A DNA stretch of 22,857 bases from Blastocladiella britannica (lineage: Eukaryota; Blastocladiomycota; Blastocladiomycetes; Blastocladiales; Blastocladiaceae): contig MU624810.1 of the NCBI GenBank assembly GCA_025349905.2, positions 1 to 22,857 on the forward strand, read 5' to 3'. The position numbers and the translations under genes were made by a program. Shown one piece after another: positions 1 through 8,309 of the stretch. The notes below the pieces were generated by a model. It was not told the DNA's origin. It worked only from the letters and a program-made list of their open reading frames with translations, and made no database searches. Position 1 is the stretch's first letter, and each line of letters opens with the position of its first letter.

Positions 1-342
1 GCGGGAGGGTTCTTGTACGTGGCACTGTCGGACTTGGTTCCCATGCTGTTCACCATGGGCTTCCCGGGAACCGCACACGAGCACGGGCACACGCATGGTC
101 ACTCGCACGGCGTTCCGGTCGCCGCCGCCACCACCTCGGCCGCGACGCCGGCGGGGACCATCGAGGACGGCGGCAAGCCTTCGGTGGCCGAAAGCGTCAG
201 CGAGGCGTCGGCCCTGGCGGCCGCTGGCACCGTCAAGACACCCGTCGACACGTTGGCGCTGGTGGCTCAGAACGTGGGCCTGATTGCGGGCGTGTTTGTC
301 ATGATCGGCATCAAGCTCTTTGAGCACGCGCGCGGCGTGTAA
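1..342 (+). CDS. ZIP (SLC39) family zinc/metal transporter, C-terminal end only
   Basis: The reading frame is open from base 1 and ends with TAA at 340-342, so only the last 113 residues are present. It begins AGGFLYVALSDLVPML, which matches the penultimate transmembrane helix of ZIP transporters (AGGFLYIAL-type), and ends with a second hydrophobic helix (GLIAGVFVMIGIKLFE) just before a short tail, as ZIPs do. Between them lies a His-rich stretch (HEHGHTHGHSHG) and an Ala/Thr-rich linker of about 50 residues. His-rich segments are typical of the LIV-1/KE4 subfamily, whose members move zinc into the cytosol from the Golgi/ER or outside. The diagnostic HELPHE helix lies upstream of the window, so subfamily and substrate are inferred. 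The His stretch lies between the last two helices, not in the long cytosolic loop where it is more often seen. Confidence 0.8.
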   Translation, partial: AGGFLYVALSDLVPMLFTMGFPGTAHEHGHTHGHSHGVPVAAATTSAATPAGTIEDGGKPSVAESVSEASALAAAGTVKTPVDTLALVAQNVGLIAGVFVMIGIKLFEHARGV

Positions 343-406
343 CCTCGACCCACCGTCCTTTACAAAACTCAAAATGTATAACCTGTATTTCCCGCCCACC
401 ATTTTT
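343..406. other. 64-bp convergent intergenic spacer
   Basis: The ZIP gene stop on the + strand and the stop of the large acidic protein on the - strand are 64 bp apart. The AT-richer spacer must hold both 3' ends. No separate gene is visible here. Confidence 0.6.
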
Positions 407-3022
407 TTAATGATCCATAGGAATCCCGCCGCGCAAGAGCTCCTCGATCGTGTCCACGTCCACAAACCCGCACCACATTGACGATTTCGCGTCCGCGCCG
501 TTCTTGAAGATCCGCCCACCTTGGCGTGCCGATGGCTGGAACCCGCTCTGGCGCCGGTACGTTTCCGATGTGGGCGGCTTGGACACCAGCGCGTCGGCCA
601 GCGTGTGCGGGTCCATGTCCATGTGCATAGCGGCGTCCCTCACCGACGCGTACGCACGCGCAACGCCCTGCCGCGCGATCCAGACCGGGTGCCCGCACGA
701 AAGAATGGCGGCGGCGCCGTCGCCCACGTATTGGTCGTCCTCTTGGACTTGCTTGCGGCGCATCTTCACTTCGTTGCCGTTGTCGTCGTCGTCAGAGGAG
801 GGTGACTCCATGTTGGCGCTGCGATCCGCCACCGCCGCCTTGAGCCGCCGCGAAATCACAGTGGTGGTCGCCCACAAGTCACAGTCGACGCGCACCGTCG
901 GCGCCCGCTTATTCTCCTTCTTATTGATCAGTGGGCGGCCGGTAAACGCCGCATCCTTGAGTTCGCGCACCGATCGCCCCATGGCCGCCGCCGCATCTTC
1001 GATCGATGGGTATAGCGTATACGAAGGCTCGGCGCCCGGGCCCGAGGACCCGCCGGCTTTGCGTTTGCGTGTACTCCGGCGACTGTCGCGCTGGGCATCG
1101 AAGCGGCGTGACCGGTCGGCAGGAACGCTCGAGAGCACGACGCGGCGCGACGGGTCGTCGGCGGGCGTGCCGACATCGGCGGGGTCCATGGCAACGACCG
1201 ATAAGCGCACGGTCTTGACGGCCAGCACGCGGTCGTCGCCTTCGTCGTCGTCGTAATACTTGTCGTCGTCATCGTCTTTGGTGCCACTGGTCTGCTTGTT
1301 GGCGGCTGGAAGTCGATCGCCCTCGTCGTTTTCACCGAGACGAGCATCAGCACCGTGGGCAGCAGCAATCAGGTCCTCCAGCGCCGTAACTTGGCCGCAC
1401 TCAAACAACTCGGTGACTTCGTGCACCCAATCAGCACGAAACGCGTCCGTCGCGCGGTATGTCTCCGGGTCCACAATCCGCGCCGGCACCACGCGGTACG
1501 GTCCCACCAAGTACCCGTTCGGCCGGGCCGCCAGCGCGTACCGCGCCGACGCCAGCCTGGGCACGTCGGCCAGCAACGCGTTGCGCGACCCGTAGTACGT
1601 GGCCAGTCGCGGCGGTGGCTGATGGTTTTCTTGATCGTCGCAGGTATCATCATTGGATCGATCGTGGCCATCGCGCGTGTCAAAGACAAGTAACGGTTGG
1701 GCGAACGTGTTCCGGTGCGCGCGTTTTCGAGAGGGCCGCGTGGATTCATCGATCATGAGCGGGTCGGGCAGGCGGTGGCTTGGGAATGGTACGATCGCTG
1801 CCGTCGCCGAGGATTTGGAAGTGCGTGTGCGGCGACGTGTGGGACTGGTCGATGGCTCGCGGCCACGTTTCTGGGCCGAGGTACGACGGGGAGGGGGATC
1901 TGCCCTTGTTGAGCGCGACCTGCGAGTCGTCTCGAGCAGTGGTTCGGGCTCTGGCTCGGTTTTTGGTGTGATCACGGGCTGTGTCGATTGCTTGGTTGGC
2001 TCGGACGCACGGCGCCCAGTTGATCGTAGCGGCGATGACAATGACTGCGAGGGACGTTCCAGGTGACGCGGCTGCTCCGAGTCCACATGCAATGAGGCCA
2101 AGCTGCCAGAAACCGCAGAGCCCCTGGACGCGGGACTGGACAGAGGGACCAGCGACGGCGGTGGCGGCGAGAGCGACGCGTGCGACGCGTGCGATGGCGA
2201 CGAGACGCGAGGCGGCAGCGGCTGGACCGACCGGCGAGCACGAGGGCGAGGTGCCGCGGTGGACGACGATGATGACGGCGACAAAGAAGAGAGTGGGAGC
2301 GGTGGGGAAGACGAGGTAGCTCTGGGCTGCGACGACTGCGGTAGCGGCAGGGGTGTTGAGAGTGCTCGTGGTGAAGGTGGTGCCACTTGAGTGGACGGCA
2401 ATGAAGGGGGACCGCGGGCCCAGATCGCGGCTGAGCTATCTGTCCCGCCGAGCTCGTCGCCGGACCGGTTTTCGCCACCACCACTACGATCGGCGTCAAT
2501 GTCATCGTCGTCGTCGTCATCAATCGTTGGCCAAGCATGGTCACTGTCGCGGCGCTGCTGCGACTGGATCTGCGTGAGCACGTCCACGTCATAGTCCAGC
2601 TCAAAGTCATCGCTGTCATCATCGTCATTACCCGTTACCGACAGGGACAGGGTCGGCGGCGTGGTTGACCAATGGGTTTGCGTTTGTGTTGTGGGCAGCT
2701 GGGAGACGAGGACGCGATCAAATGTGCCAACAGCATTATCGGGCTCGTCGCTGTCCGAGATGACAGTAACCTCGGTCTGCGGCCGCCGTGGTCGTTTTTG
2801 CAAGGGTTGTTGCTTTATGGGAGAAGTGGACGACGGCGAAAATGACAGCTGGGACGACGTCGACAACGCGTCGACAGAGGAGGCGGCAGCGGCGGCCGGC
2901 ACGAGCCATGACAGGTCGGTGCCGGTGTCAAAGATGCTCCAGCTGCGACTGCTCTTGCCCTTGCTGCCCTTGCTCTTGCGCTTCTTGCCGTCCTTATCCT
3001 TGCTGCTGTGACTGCTGCTCAT
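407..3022 (-). CDS. Acidic Ser-rich nuclear-type protein with two NUMOD1-like modules
   Basis: Uninterrupted 871-residue reading frame. The frame stays open upstream to 3325, but the ATG at 3022 (MSSSHSSKDKDGKKRKSKG) is preferred because the extension would overlap exon 1 of the divergent folate gene. The N-terminus is a Lys/Ser basic tract that could be a nuclear localisation signal. Next comes a SIM-like acidic motif (VTVISDSDE), then Asp-rich and Pro/Ser-rich low complexity, more basic patches (KRGREP, RRRTRTSK), a folded-looking part from about residue 500, and two related segments near the C-terminus. These begin YPSIEDAAAAMGRSVRELKD (about 671-705) and YASVRDAAMHMDMDPHTLAD (about 791-820). 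Both fit the NUMOD1 pattern (xxSIxxAAxxxGxSxxTIxxxL), a small helix-turn-helix module usually attached to homing endonucleases. No nuclease motif is visible. A nuclear DNA-binding role is inference. Confidence 0.6.
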   Translation of the reverse strand: MSSSHSSKDKDGKKRKSKGSKGKSSRSWSIFDTGTDLSWLVPAAAAASSVDALSTSSQLSFSPSSTSPIKQQPLQKRPRRPQTEVTVISDSDEPDNAVGTFDRVLVSQLPTTQTQTHWSTTPPTLSLSVTGNDDDDSDDFELDYDVDVLTQIQSQQRRDSDHAWPTIDDDDDDDIDADRSGGGENRSGDELGGTDSSAAIWARGPPSLPSTQVAPPSPRALSTPLPLPQSSQPRATSSSPPLPLSSLSPSSSSSTAAPRPRARRSVQPLPPRVSSPSHASHASLSPPPPSLVPLSSPASRGSAVSGSLASLHVDSEQPRHLERPSQSLSSPLRSTGRRASEPTKQSTQPVITPKTEPEPEPLLETTRRSRSTRADPPPRRTSAQKRGREPSTSPTRRRTRTSKSSATAAIVPFPSHRLPDPLMIDESTRPSRKRAHRNTFAQPLLVFDTRDGHDRSNDDTCDDQENHQPPPRLATYYGSRNALLADVPRLASARYALAARPNGYLVGPYRVVPARIVDPETYRATDAFRADWVHEVTELFECGQVTALEDLIAAAHGADARLGENDEGDRLPAANKQTSGTKDDDDDKYYDDDEGDDRVLAVKTVRLSVVAMDPADVGTPADDPSRRVVLSSVPADRSRRFDAQRDSRRSTRKRKAGGSSGPGAEPSYTLYPSIEDAAAAMGRSVRELKDAAFTGRPLINKKENKRAPTVRVDCDLWATTTVISRRLKAAVADRSANMESPSSDDDDNGNEVKMRRKQVQEDDQYVGDGAAAILSCGHPVWIARQGVARAYASVRDAAMHMDMDPHTLADALVSKPPTSETYRRQSGFQPSARQGGRIFKNGADAKSSMWCGFVDVDTIEELLRGGIPMDH

Positions 3023-3066
3023 TGTTGCAGTTCGAACGGTTTGAATGCACTCCAAAAAGAGCGTAA
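3023..3066. promoter_or_regulatory. 44-bp divergent intergenic region (shared promoter)
   Basis: The start codons of the acidic protein (-) and the folate ligase gene (+) are only 44 bp apart. Both 5' leaders and core promoters must lie here or inside the neighbouring coding sequence. No TATA box is visible; the block contains TTCGAACGGTTTGAA, a loose inverted repeat. Confidence 0.5.
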
Positions 3067-4557
3067 ATGACCACCGCCCGATCCACGCTCGACCTCGGCC
3101 TCTCACGCGTCCGCGACGCGTTATGCCGCTTGGCCCACCCGGAACGCGCTGTCCGTGTCGTTCACGTTGCCGGTACCAACGGGAAAGGGTCCACCAGCGC
3201 ATACCTGGCCGCCCTCCTGCGCCGCCGTATGTAGTCAACCAATTGATCTTATTCCATGGACGGACGGGCTCTGACGACAGCAAAAAAAAAAAAAAAAGAC
3301 TATGACCGCGTCGGAATGTTCTCATCGCCGCACCTGGTCCACCCGCGCGATGCGTGGCGCATCAACGGCACCCCTGCTTCTCTGGCCCAGTACGAGGCAG
3401 CCCGTGCCCAAGTCATGGCGGCAATGCCGACCACCACAGCGCCGACATCGTCAGTACTGACCCAATTCGAACTGGACTTTGTGGCCATGCTGGTGCACCT
3501 GCGCGCGCACAACGTGCCGGCGACCGTGATCGAGGTGGGCGTAGGCGGCCGCGAAGATGCCACCAATGTGTTTCGCGACACGCTTTCGTTCACGTCCTGT
3601 TGTACTGCTCCAACAACGGCTGGCACGGTCGTCCTGGCCACCGTCGTGCAGCGCGTCGCGCTGGATCATGTTGGATTGCTGGGATCCACGGTCCCCGAAA
3701 TTGCCGCCCACAAGGCCGGGATCGTGGCTTCTAGCGCGCCCTGTCTGATTGCGGTCCAGGCTGACGATGAGGCGCTGGCGACGGTGCGGGCGGCAGTGCG
3801 GGCCGAGGTGAGCGCGGTCGGTGGCAATGTACCCGTCCGTGCCATCACCACCGTGCGGGTCGAGCGCCGTGATCGGACGGTCGCGATTGCTGCCGAGTAT
3901 GTGGACGACCCTGAGCAGGCGCACCGCGTCGAGTGGACGGCGGCTGAATCCGTTGAGGAAGAAGGCAACAGTGCTATTCTCTACGGGTACCAGCACCGCA
4001 ATGCCGCGGCGGCGCTGGCCACGTACGACATGATTGCACCGCAGCTTCCACCTGCACTGAAGGGTAGGACAGAGAGCGCACTTGACACGCTCCTGCAAGT
4101 CCGGATCCCAGGCCGGCTCGACCGGGTGACACTGCCGACCGAGACCCTCACCCTTGTGGACGGTGCGCACAACCCGGACGGCGCGCGTGCGTTACGCGCG
4201 TACCTGGACGCTACTGCGTCCTCATCATCGTCGGGTGGGATCACCTGGGTCCTGGCGGCCACCCGCGGCAAGGACTTGGGTGAAATGGCGCGCATCTTGG
4301 TGCTTGCCGGCGACCGTGTGATCACCACTGCGTTTTCACCCGTGGAGCACATGCCGTGGGTGCAGAGCGTCGACCCGGCCGAGGTGGTTGCCCAGGTACA
4401 GAAGGCGACAAGAGCTGTTCAACTGGTCGGATCCAAGGACCGGATCTGGGAGGTGCCGCGGGAGTGGGTGGCACCGACGCCATCGCATCCGCGGACGGTG
4501 GTGGCGGGCAGTATGTACCTTGCGGCCGACGTGTACCGGTGGATCGAGCGTTGTTGA
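3067..4557 (+). CDS. Dihydrofolate synthase / folylpolyglutamate synthase (Mur ligase family)
   Basis: ATP-dependent ligase that adds glutamate to dihydropteroate or folates. Two exons, 3067-3226 and 3299-4557, give 472 residues. Exon 1 ends in the P-loop region (HVAGTNGKGST, about 33-43). The 72-nt intron starts GTATGT and ends with a 16-A run plus G; splicing at 3298/3299 restores LRRHYDRVGMFSSPHLV, the expected family sequence. Further motifs are VIEVGVGGREDATN (about 130-143), LDHVGLLG (about 175), HKAGI with the Mur-type lysine region, QHRNAAAALA (about 285), RIPGRLDRV, and VDGAHNPDGARAL (about 340-350). The very short N-terminus before the P-loop and the total length resemble yeast FOL3 (dihydrofolate synthase) more than the longer mitochondrial/cytosolic FPGS, so FOL3-type is favoured. 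No targeting peptide is seen. The start codon is 44 bp from the divergent neighbour. Confidence 0.9.
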
Positions 4558-4693
4558 TGTTTCCTCTCAACTTTTGACAACAAAAAATGTAGCACATAAC
4601 AATTCCGCTACCCGGACACTGCCCCGCCCGCGCCTGCGCGGAGGACTAGACTTGCCTTAACTGCGCCAGGTTGGCATTCTTCCTCCAGCAACG
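4558..4693. other. Intergenic region downstream of the folate gene
   Basis: An AT-rich 3' end follows the stop codon, then a C/G-rich block around 4620-4645 (CCCCGCCCGCGCCTGCGCGG). The C/G block could be part of a promoter for the decayed gene that follows. No gene is supported. Confidence 0.35.
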
Positions 4694-5402
4694 ATGGCCA
4701 ACAACAAAACGCTCCTGGGCTCTGCTCCCTGCCACTTTGCTTCAAGAATTACGCCAAGCTTTACCAGTTCTGGGACGAGAACATCGTCGACCCCACGGTC
4801 TCCGGCCCGAGCGAACCCCCACGCGGTCAACCCGTCGACGCGCCAGCTCTTCCAGAGCATCCCGCGTTTTTCAGGTCAACTCAAGACGGCCAACGCGTGA
4901 CGTAGCGCGGTGAAGGTCGCCCTGCCCAAGGTTGATGCGGACAGCGACGGAGAGTCGCTGGCCTTGGTTCTCGCGACGCTCGCGGAGGGCCCGTCGATGG
5001 CTGCCCAGCGCTGGTTAGGCGCCAACCCAACGATGACGGCCCAGCAGATGTACGAGTCCATTTGCACAAGCTACTGCACGGACTCGGAAGCGTTGGTGGC
5101 GCGCACCGAGTGGATCGACACGACCATCCCCGCCGCCTGGCACTAAACAGCACAAGGCCGTCATCACGGGGTTCTCCCTGCTCGAGGTGGTCCACAAGGA
5201 CCGAACCATGCAGCGCACCAAGTTCTAGGTGTTCTGGGGGCTGCTGTCGCGTGGTGGTGCCGTCTCTTGTTGCCGTGCTGACAACTCGCGCTCGTATGAC
5301 AGGTTCTTCCACAGCGTCCTGCAAGTCCGTTCCCCCCTGTGCGTTCCAACCACTACTGCCTCACGGCTAAGTCCGGTGTGCTTTTGCTCGCCTGGTGGTT
5401 GA
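4694..5402 (+). pseudogene. Frameshifted remnant of a gene of unknown family (copy A)
   Basis: No single frame is open, but protein-like segments follow one another in changing frames. An ATG at 4694 opens MANNKTLLGSAPCHF. From about 4741 the next frame reads KNYAKLYQFWDENIVDP and onward to about 4899. From about 4906 a third segment runs to a TAA at 5144-5146 and includes QRWLGANPTMTAQQMYESI. A one-base shift there continues into KQHKAVITGFSLLEVV, interrupted by TAG at 5226-5228 and ending at TGA 5400-5402. None of the shifts has a plausible intron, unlike all other genes in the window, so decay is the simplest reading. I do not recognise the family. A GAN..TA....E motif followed by VITG weakly resembles the next remnant, so the two may be diverged tandem copies. 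Sequencing error cannot be excluded. Confidence 0.45.
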
Positions 5403-5856
5403 CTGGGATTGCCTCTCGAGGCAAATGTGCGTTGCCCTTTTCTCTCTTCCTCCCCCCGCTCAAGTGCGCTTCACGGTTGCACGCGGTTGGTTGGCCTTGG
5501 GATGGCGCGCATGTCCTGGTCGGTGCGCAAGATGCGATCGCGCTGTGTTCCCTCTTCCTTTGATTTCTTTTCGTCTGATTTGGGCGGGGCCGAGCCAATT
5601 GGTCCCATAAATACATCAGTTGCATTGGGAAAAAAAAAAAGCTTGTCCGTTCCTCCCTGCCTCCTCCACATCGGTACCGTCTTCCATCGCGACCTCGACC
5701 TTGGCTCGCATTCCCACCGAGATGTTCGCTGCGCGTCACTTCCATCCAAAGTAACGCTCTCAACGGCTGGCTGGCGCATCGACTTCCACCATTGTGAGTA
5801 TTTTCCTCCTTTTTTTTCGCTGGTTTTTTTTGGTTTACTTTAAGCAACTAAAAAAC
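5403..5856 (+). promoter_or_regulatory. Gene-free block with a GC-box/CCAAT/TATA-like cluster
   Basis: No convincing coding segment is present. At 5582-5613, in order, lie a GC box (GGGCGGGG), CCAAT (5595-5599) and an ATAAATA box (5607-5613), the usual order and spacing of a core promoter. An A-run (about 5629-5640), a C/T-rich leader and a possible 51-nt leader intron follow (GTGAGT at 5794, ending TTTAAG at 5844). The ATG of the next frame is at 5857 in the context AAAAACATGG. This looks like the promoter and leader of the downstream remnant. Confidence 0.45.
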
Positions 5857-6904
5857 ATGGATCGTTCAGACAACCTCTTTGGGATTGCTATGGACAAGGC
5901 GCGGGGTGGGCCGGACGAGCAACGCCGCAGTCATTGCGGAACACTATTTCTCGGGCGCGAACATGAGCGCTGGTGACGTCGGCCAGTACCTTGCGTTGCG
6001 CAGCAGGGCCATCTGCCTGCTGCAGAAACTCGGCAACGAGTGTACTCCCCCATCGACATCATCATGGACTCCGTCATCACGGGCGCGGACCTGCATGGCA
6101 CCCAGGCACTACTCACGTTCACCACCATCGTGGGCTGCAACGCGGCCCTGGCCCCGGGCCCGACCAAGCTCCCGGCCTTCGCTGGCGGAACAAGAATTCC
6201 ACTTTGGTGGGCTGCCCCTCGGCCGGTACCTGTACAGACCGACCAACAAGGTGATGCCCCCGACTGCCCGCGAGGCGGTGATGCTCTTGGACAACGCAAT
6301 CGTCGACTTTATAAACCCGGTCCACGTCCTGGAGTACCACCACGTGCTCTTAGGCGCGAGCCCCGTGTGCTTCCCGGCGGACCCAAGCCAGGCCAAGGTC
6401 CGGGTCGGTGTGTCGTTCAAGACGGACACCCACCTGGGAACCGTCGCAATCGTGTCGGTGCGGCACAACGCTGTGGCGGCAGCGTTGACCGCGATGAGCA
6501 AGCTGGCGCCAAAGGTGCGCCGGTACCAGTACGACGCTGTCTTCTTCCTCCTCCCCCCCAACCACATGACTTCACTGCCCGACTGCACCTGGACGCTCGG
6601 GCGCCTCGAGTACGCACTCTCCGGCGAGTACCGTGGCACCGCCACCCTCACGGATGCCATGAACAAGGCTGGCAAGCCCTTCTGGCGCCTTCACGGCCGG
6701 CGTGACAAGATGCTCACCCTGACGGTCATCGGCAACGACCGCCACGTGCAGTTACCCACCATCGCGGCCCTCATTGGTCTGGAGCAAGCGCCCAAGTCCA
6801 AGGGCTGGACGCATCACGGAACAGCCGTTGCCGAGACGCGAGACCACAGCCCGGTTGGCGGAACTTGGGCGGTGTGGGTATCCCAGCTGGTGCGCACAAC
6901 ATGA
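5857..6904 (+). pseudogene. Frameshifted gene of unknown family (copy B), about 340 residues
   Basis: Starts at ATG 5857 (MDRSDNLFGIAMDKARG). The frame then shifts near 5903 to a segment ending LLQKLGNE, shifts back near 6037 (VYSPIDIIMDSVITGADLHG), and shifts again near 6190 into a long open stretch from about 6191 to the TGA at 6902-6904. The long part includes FHFGGLPLGRYLYRP, a QAKVRVGVSFKTDTHLG segment and RRDKMLTLTVIGNDRHVQL. Each shift is one base and the segments join smoothly, so this looks like a fairly young pseudogene or an error-containing copy of an approximately 340-residue gene. No family is recognised. It has its own promoter-like cluster upstream. Part of a mobile or viral element is possible, but no polymerase, integrase, terminal repeat or target-site duplication is visible. 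Confidence 0.5.
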
Positions 6905-7092
6905 TTGTGCCGTTTTCTTCCTTGGTTTGCGTGACAGAGGGCATATAGCCCCTTAAAATATATCGGTTGCGCTTGAAAAAGTCCAAGGATGAGCTTGGCA
7001 CGGCCGGACAGTGCCGTAAGTTGCGTTCTCTTCCCAACGGACGATCAAAATTCTAGCAGCGAGATCCGGACTTGGCTGGCTTAACGACGATA

Positions 7093-8285
7093 ATGACAAC
7101 CGCATTTCCAAATGCCCTGGCACCAATGGCACCAACCGAGCCACTGGTATCTCCGCACTCGCGCCGGCCCTCGCGCCAGGCGTCGTCCGTTGACCAACCG
7201 TCGCCCGTGGCGGCGGCGCTTGAGGCCACGTTATTCCGACAACTGGACCGCATTCGCGACGTGCAGGTGGCCCTGGCCTCTGCCAACCAGCCTGGACCAC
7301 CTGCACCACCACCGTCCGCAACACCAGCAGCACGTGGTGCTGCTGCTTCCGCTGTGGACACTGCCGATGGAATGCCTCCACAACTGCTATCGCCGCTGGC
7401 CAATGGAATGCCTTCGACCGCAGCGCCTGCGACTGAGTTCGTGTATACGACAAGAATGATATGATCAGTTTCTGATATTCGGTAAATGGACAGAGACGCG
7501 CACGGACCATCCACTCCAAATGGTGGTGCTGCGGCGGCGGCTGCTGCTGCTAGTACGTCGGATCGGTTTGCGGCCAAGCGCGAGCAGGTGGCCTCGCTGA
7601 GTGCCAAGGTATTTATCATTACAAGATCTCATGGACGTACTGCCTAACCTTCCCTCTATCATGGACAGCTCCAGGAACTACGCGATGCCATGTACCGTAT
7701 TCTCTCTATACATTAGACGATCGATTTCCCCACCCAACCTACATTAGGAGCCAAGTGTCGGCGACCGCCCAGTCGCTGCACCAAGTCGCCACCGCTGCTG
7801 CCGTGGCCACCGCCGTCGTCCCTGGATCCGCCGCTCCTGCTAATGGCAATGGCGGTGGTAATGGGAGAGTGACCACACCACCCTTGTCCACTACTGCTGC
7901 TGCAGCGGGCACCACGGCCGCTGGTGCATTTGCCCCCACGTCCGCCTCGGCCTCCGTGTCAGCCACCGCCACCGCTACCACCCGACCAGCCGCCGCTGCT
8001 GCCGCTGCTGCCGCTGCTGGGATATTGGCAGGACCGTTGCTGGCGGTGGCGCCGGGAAGCGGATCGCCACCAACGCTTGCGGCGTCGGGTGCGTCGTCGC
8101 CACTGGCTGCGAGCCCGTGGTTTGGGCCGGCCCGGGCTGGAGCTGTGGGAGCAGCAGCAACAGTTCGGGCTACTCCTGCGACGGGACCTCCAGCTGCTGT
8201 GGCCGCGTCGGCAGCGCCGCTCTCTTCGCGCGGACTCGGTATTGCGACCACCACCACCACTACCACCATCAATACGGGCCAATAA
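7093..8285 (+). CDS. Low-complexity Ala/Thr/Pro-rich protein with short coiled coil, unknown function
   Basis: Four exons joined by phase: 7093-7436, 7494-7608, 7669-7691 and 7748-8285, giving 339 residues. Introns are 57, 60 and 56 nt, starting GTTCGT, GTATTT and GTACCG and ending CAG, CAG and TAG. Exon 1 starts MTTAFPNALAPMAP and holds a helical segment (LFRQLDRIRDVQVAL) and Pro-rich sequence. Exon 2 ends AAKREQVASLSAK, the 23-nt exon adds LQELRDA, and exon 4 continues SQVSATAQSLHQVATAA; together these form one coiled-coil-like helix that supports the splice model. The rest of exon 4 is Ala/Thr/Ser/Gly-rich with poly-Ala and no known domain. The helical parts resemble small coiled-coil subunits of complexes, but no family can be named. 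The stop is 24 bp from the convergent PLPBP stop. Confidence 0.6.
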
Positions 8286-8309
8286 ACAATAAAAATTCAT
8301 TTATTTTAG
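8286..8309. terminator. 24-bp shared bidirectional 3'-end region
   Basis: Only 24 bp separate two convergent stop codons. The region is A/T-rich. An AATAAA-type poly(A) signal (8281-8286) overlaps the + strand stop, and TTTATT (8299-8304) gives the same signal on the - strand. The two 3' UTRs must overlap each other or the neighbouring coding sequence. Confidence 0.6.

Noticed and set aside
3282..3298. Poly-A run as a retroposon tail
   Set aside because: It lies at an intron end inside an intact gene. There is no flanking target duplication and no upstream retro-ORF.
3023..3325. N-terminal extension of the acidic protein to 3325
   Set aside because: It would cover exon 1 of the folate ligase, which has a clear P-loop. 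The extension is Arg/Trp-rich and looks like antisense translation.
4881..5324. Antisense frame of 147 residues over the decayed gene
   Set aside because: Arg/Ser/Pro-rich composition with no family pattern; the + strand segments are more protein-like.
7739..8272. 177-residue Ala/Val-rich frame on the - strand
   Set aside because: Mirror of the low-complexity poly-Ala exon on the + strand, which is supported by splicing into a coherent helix.
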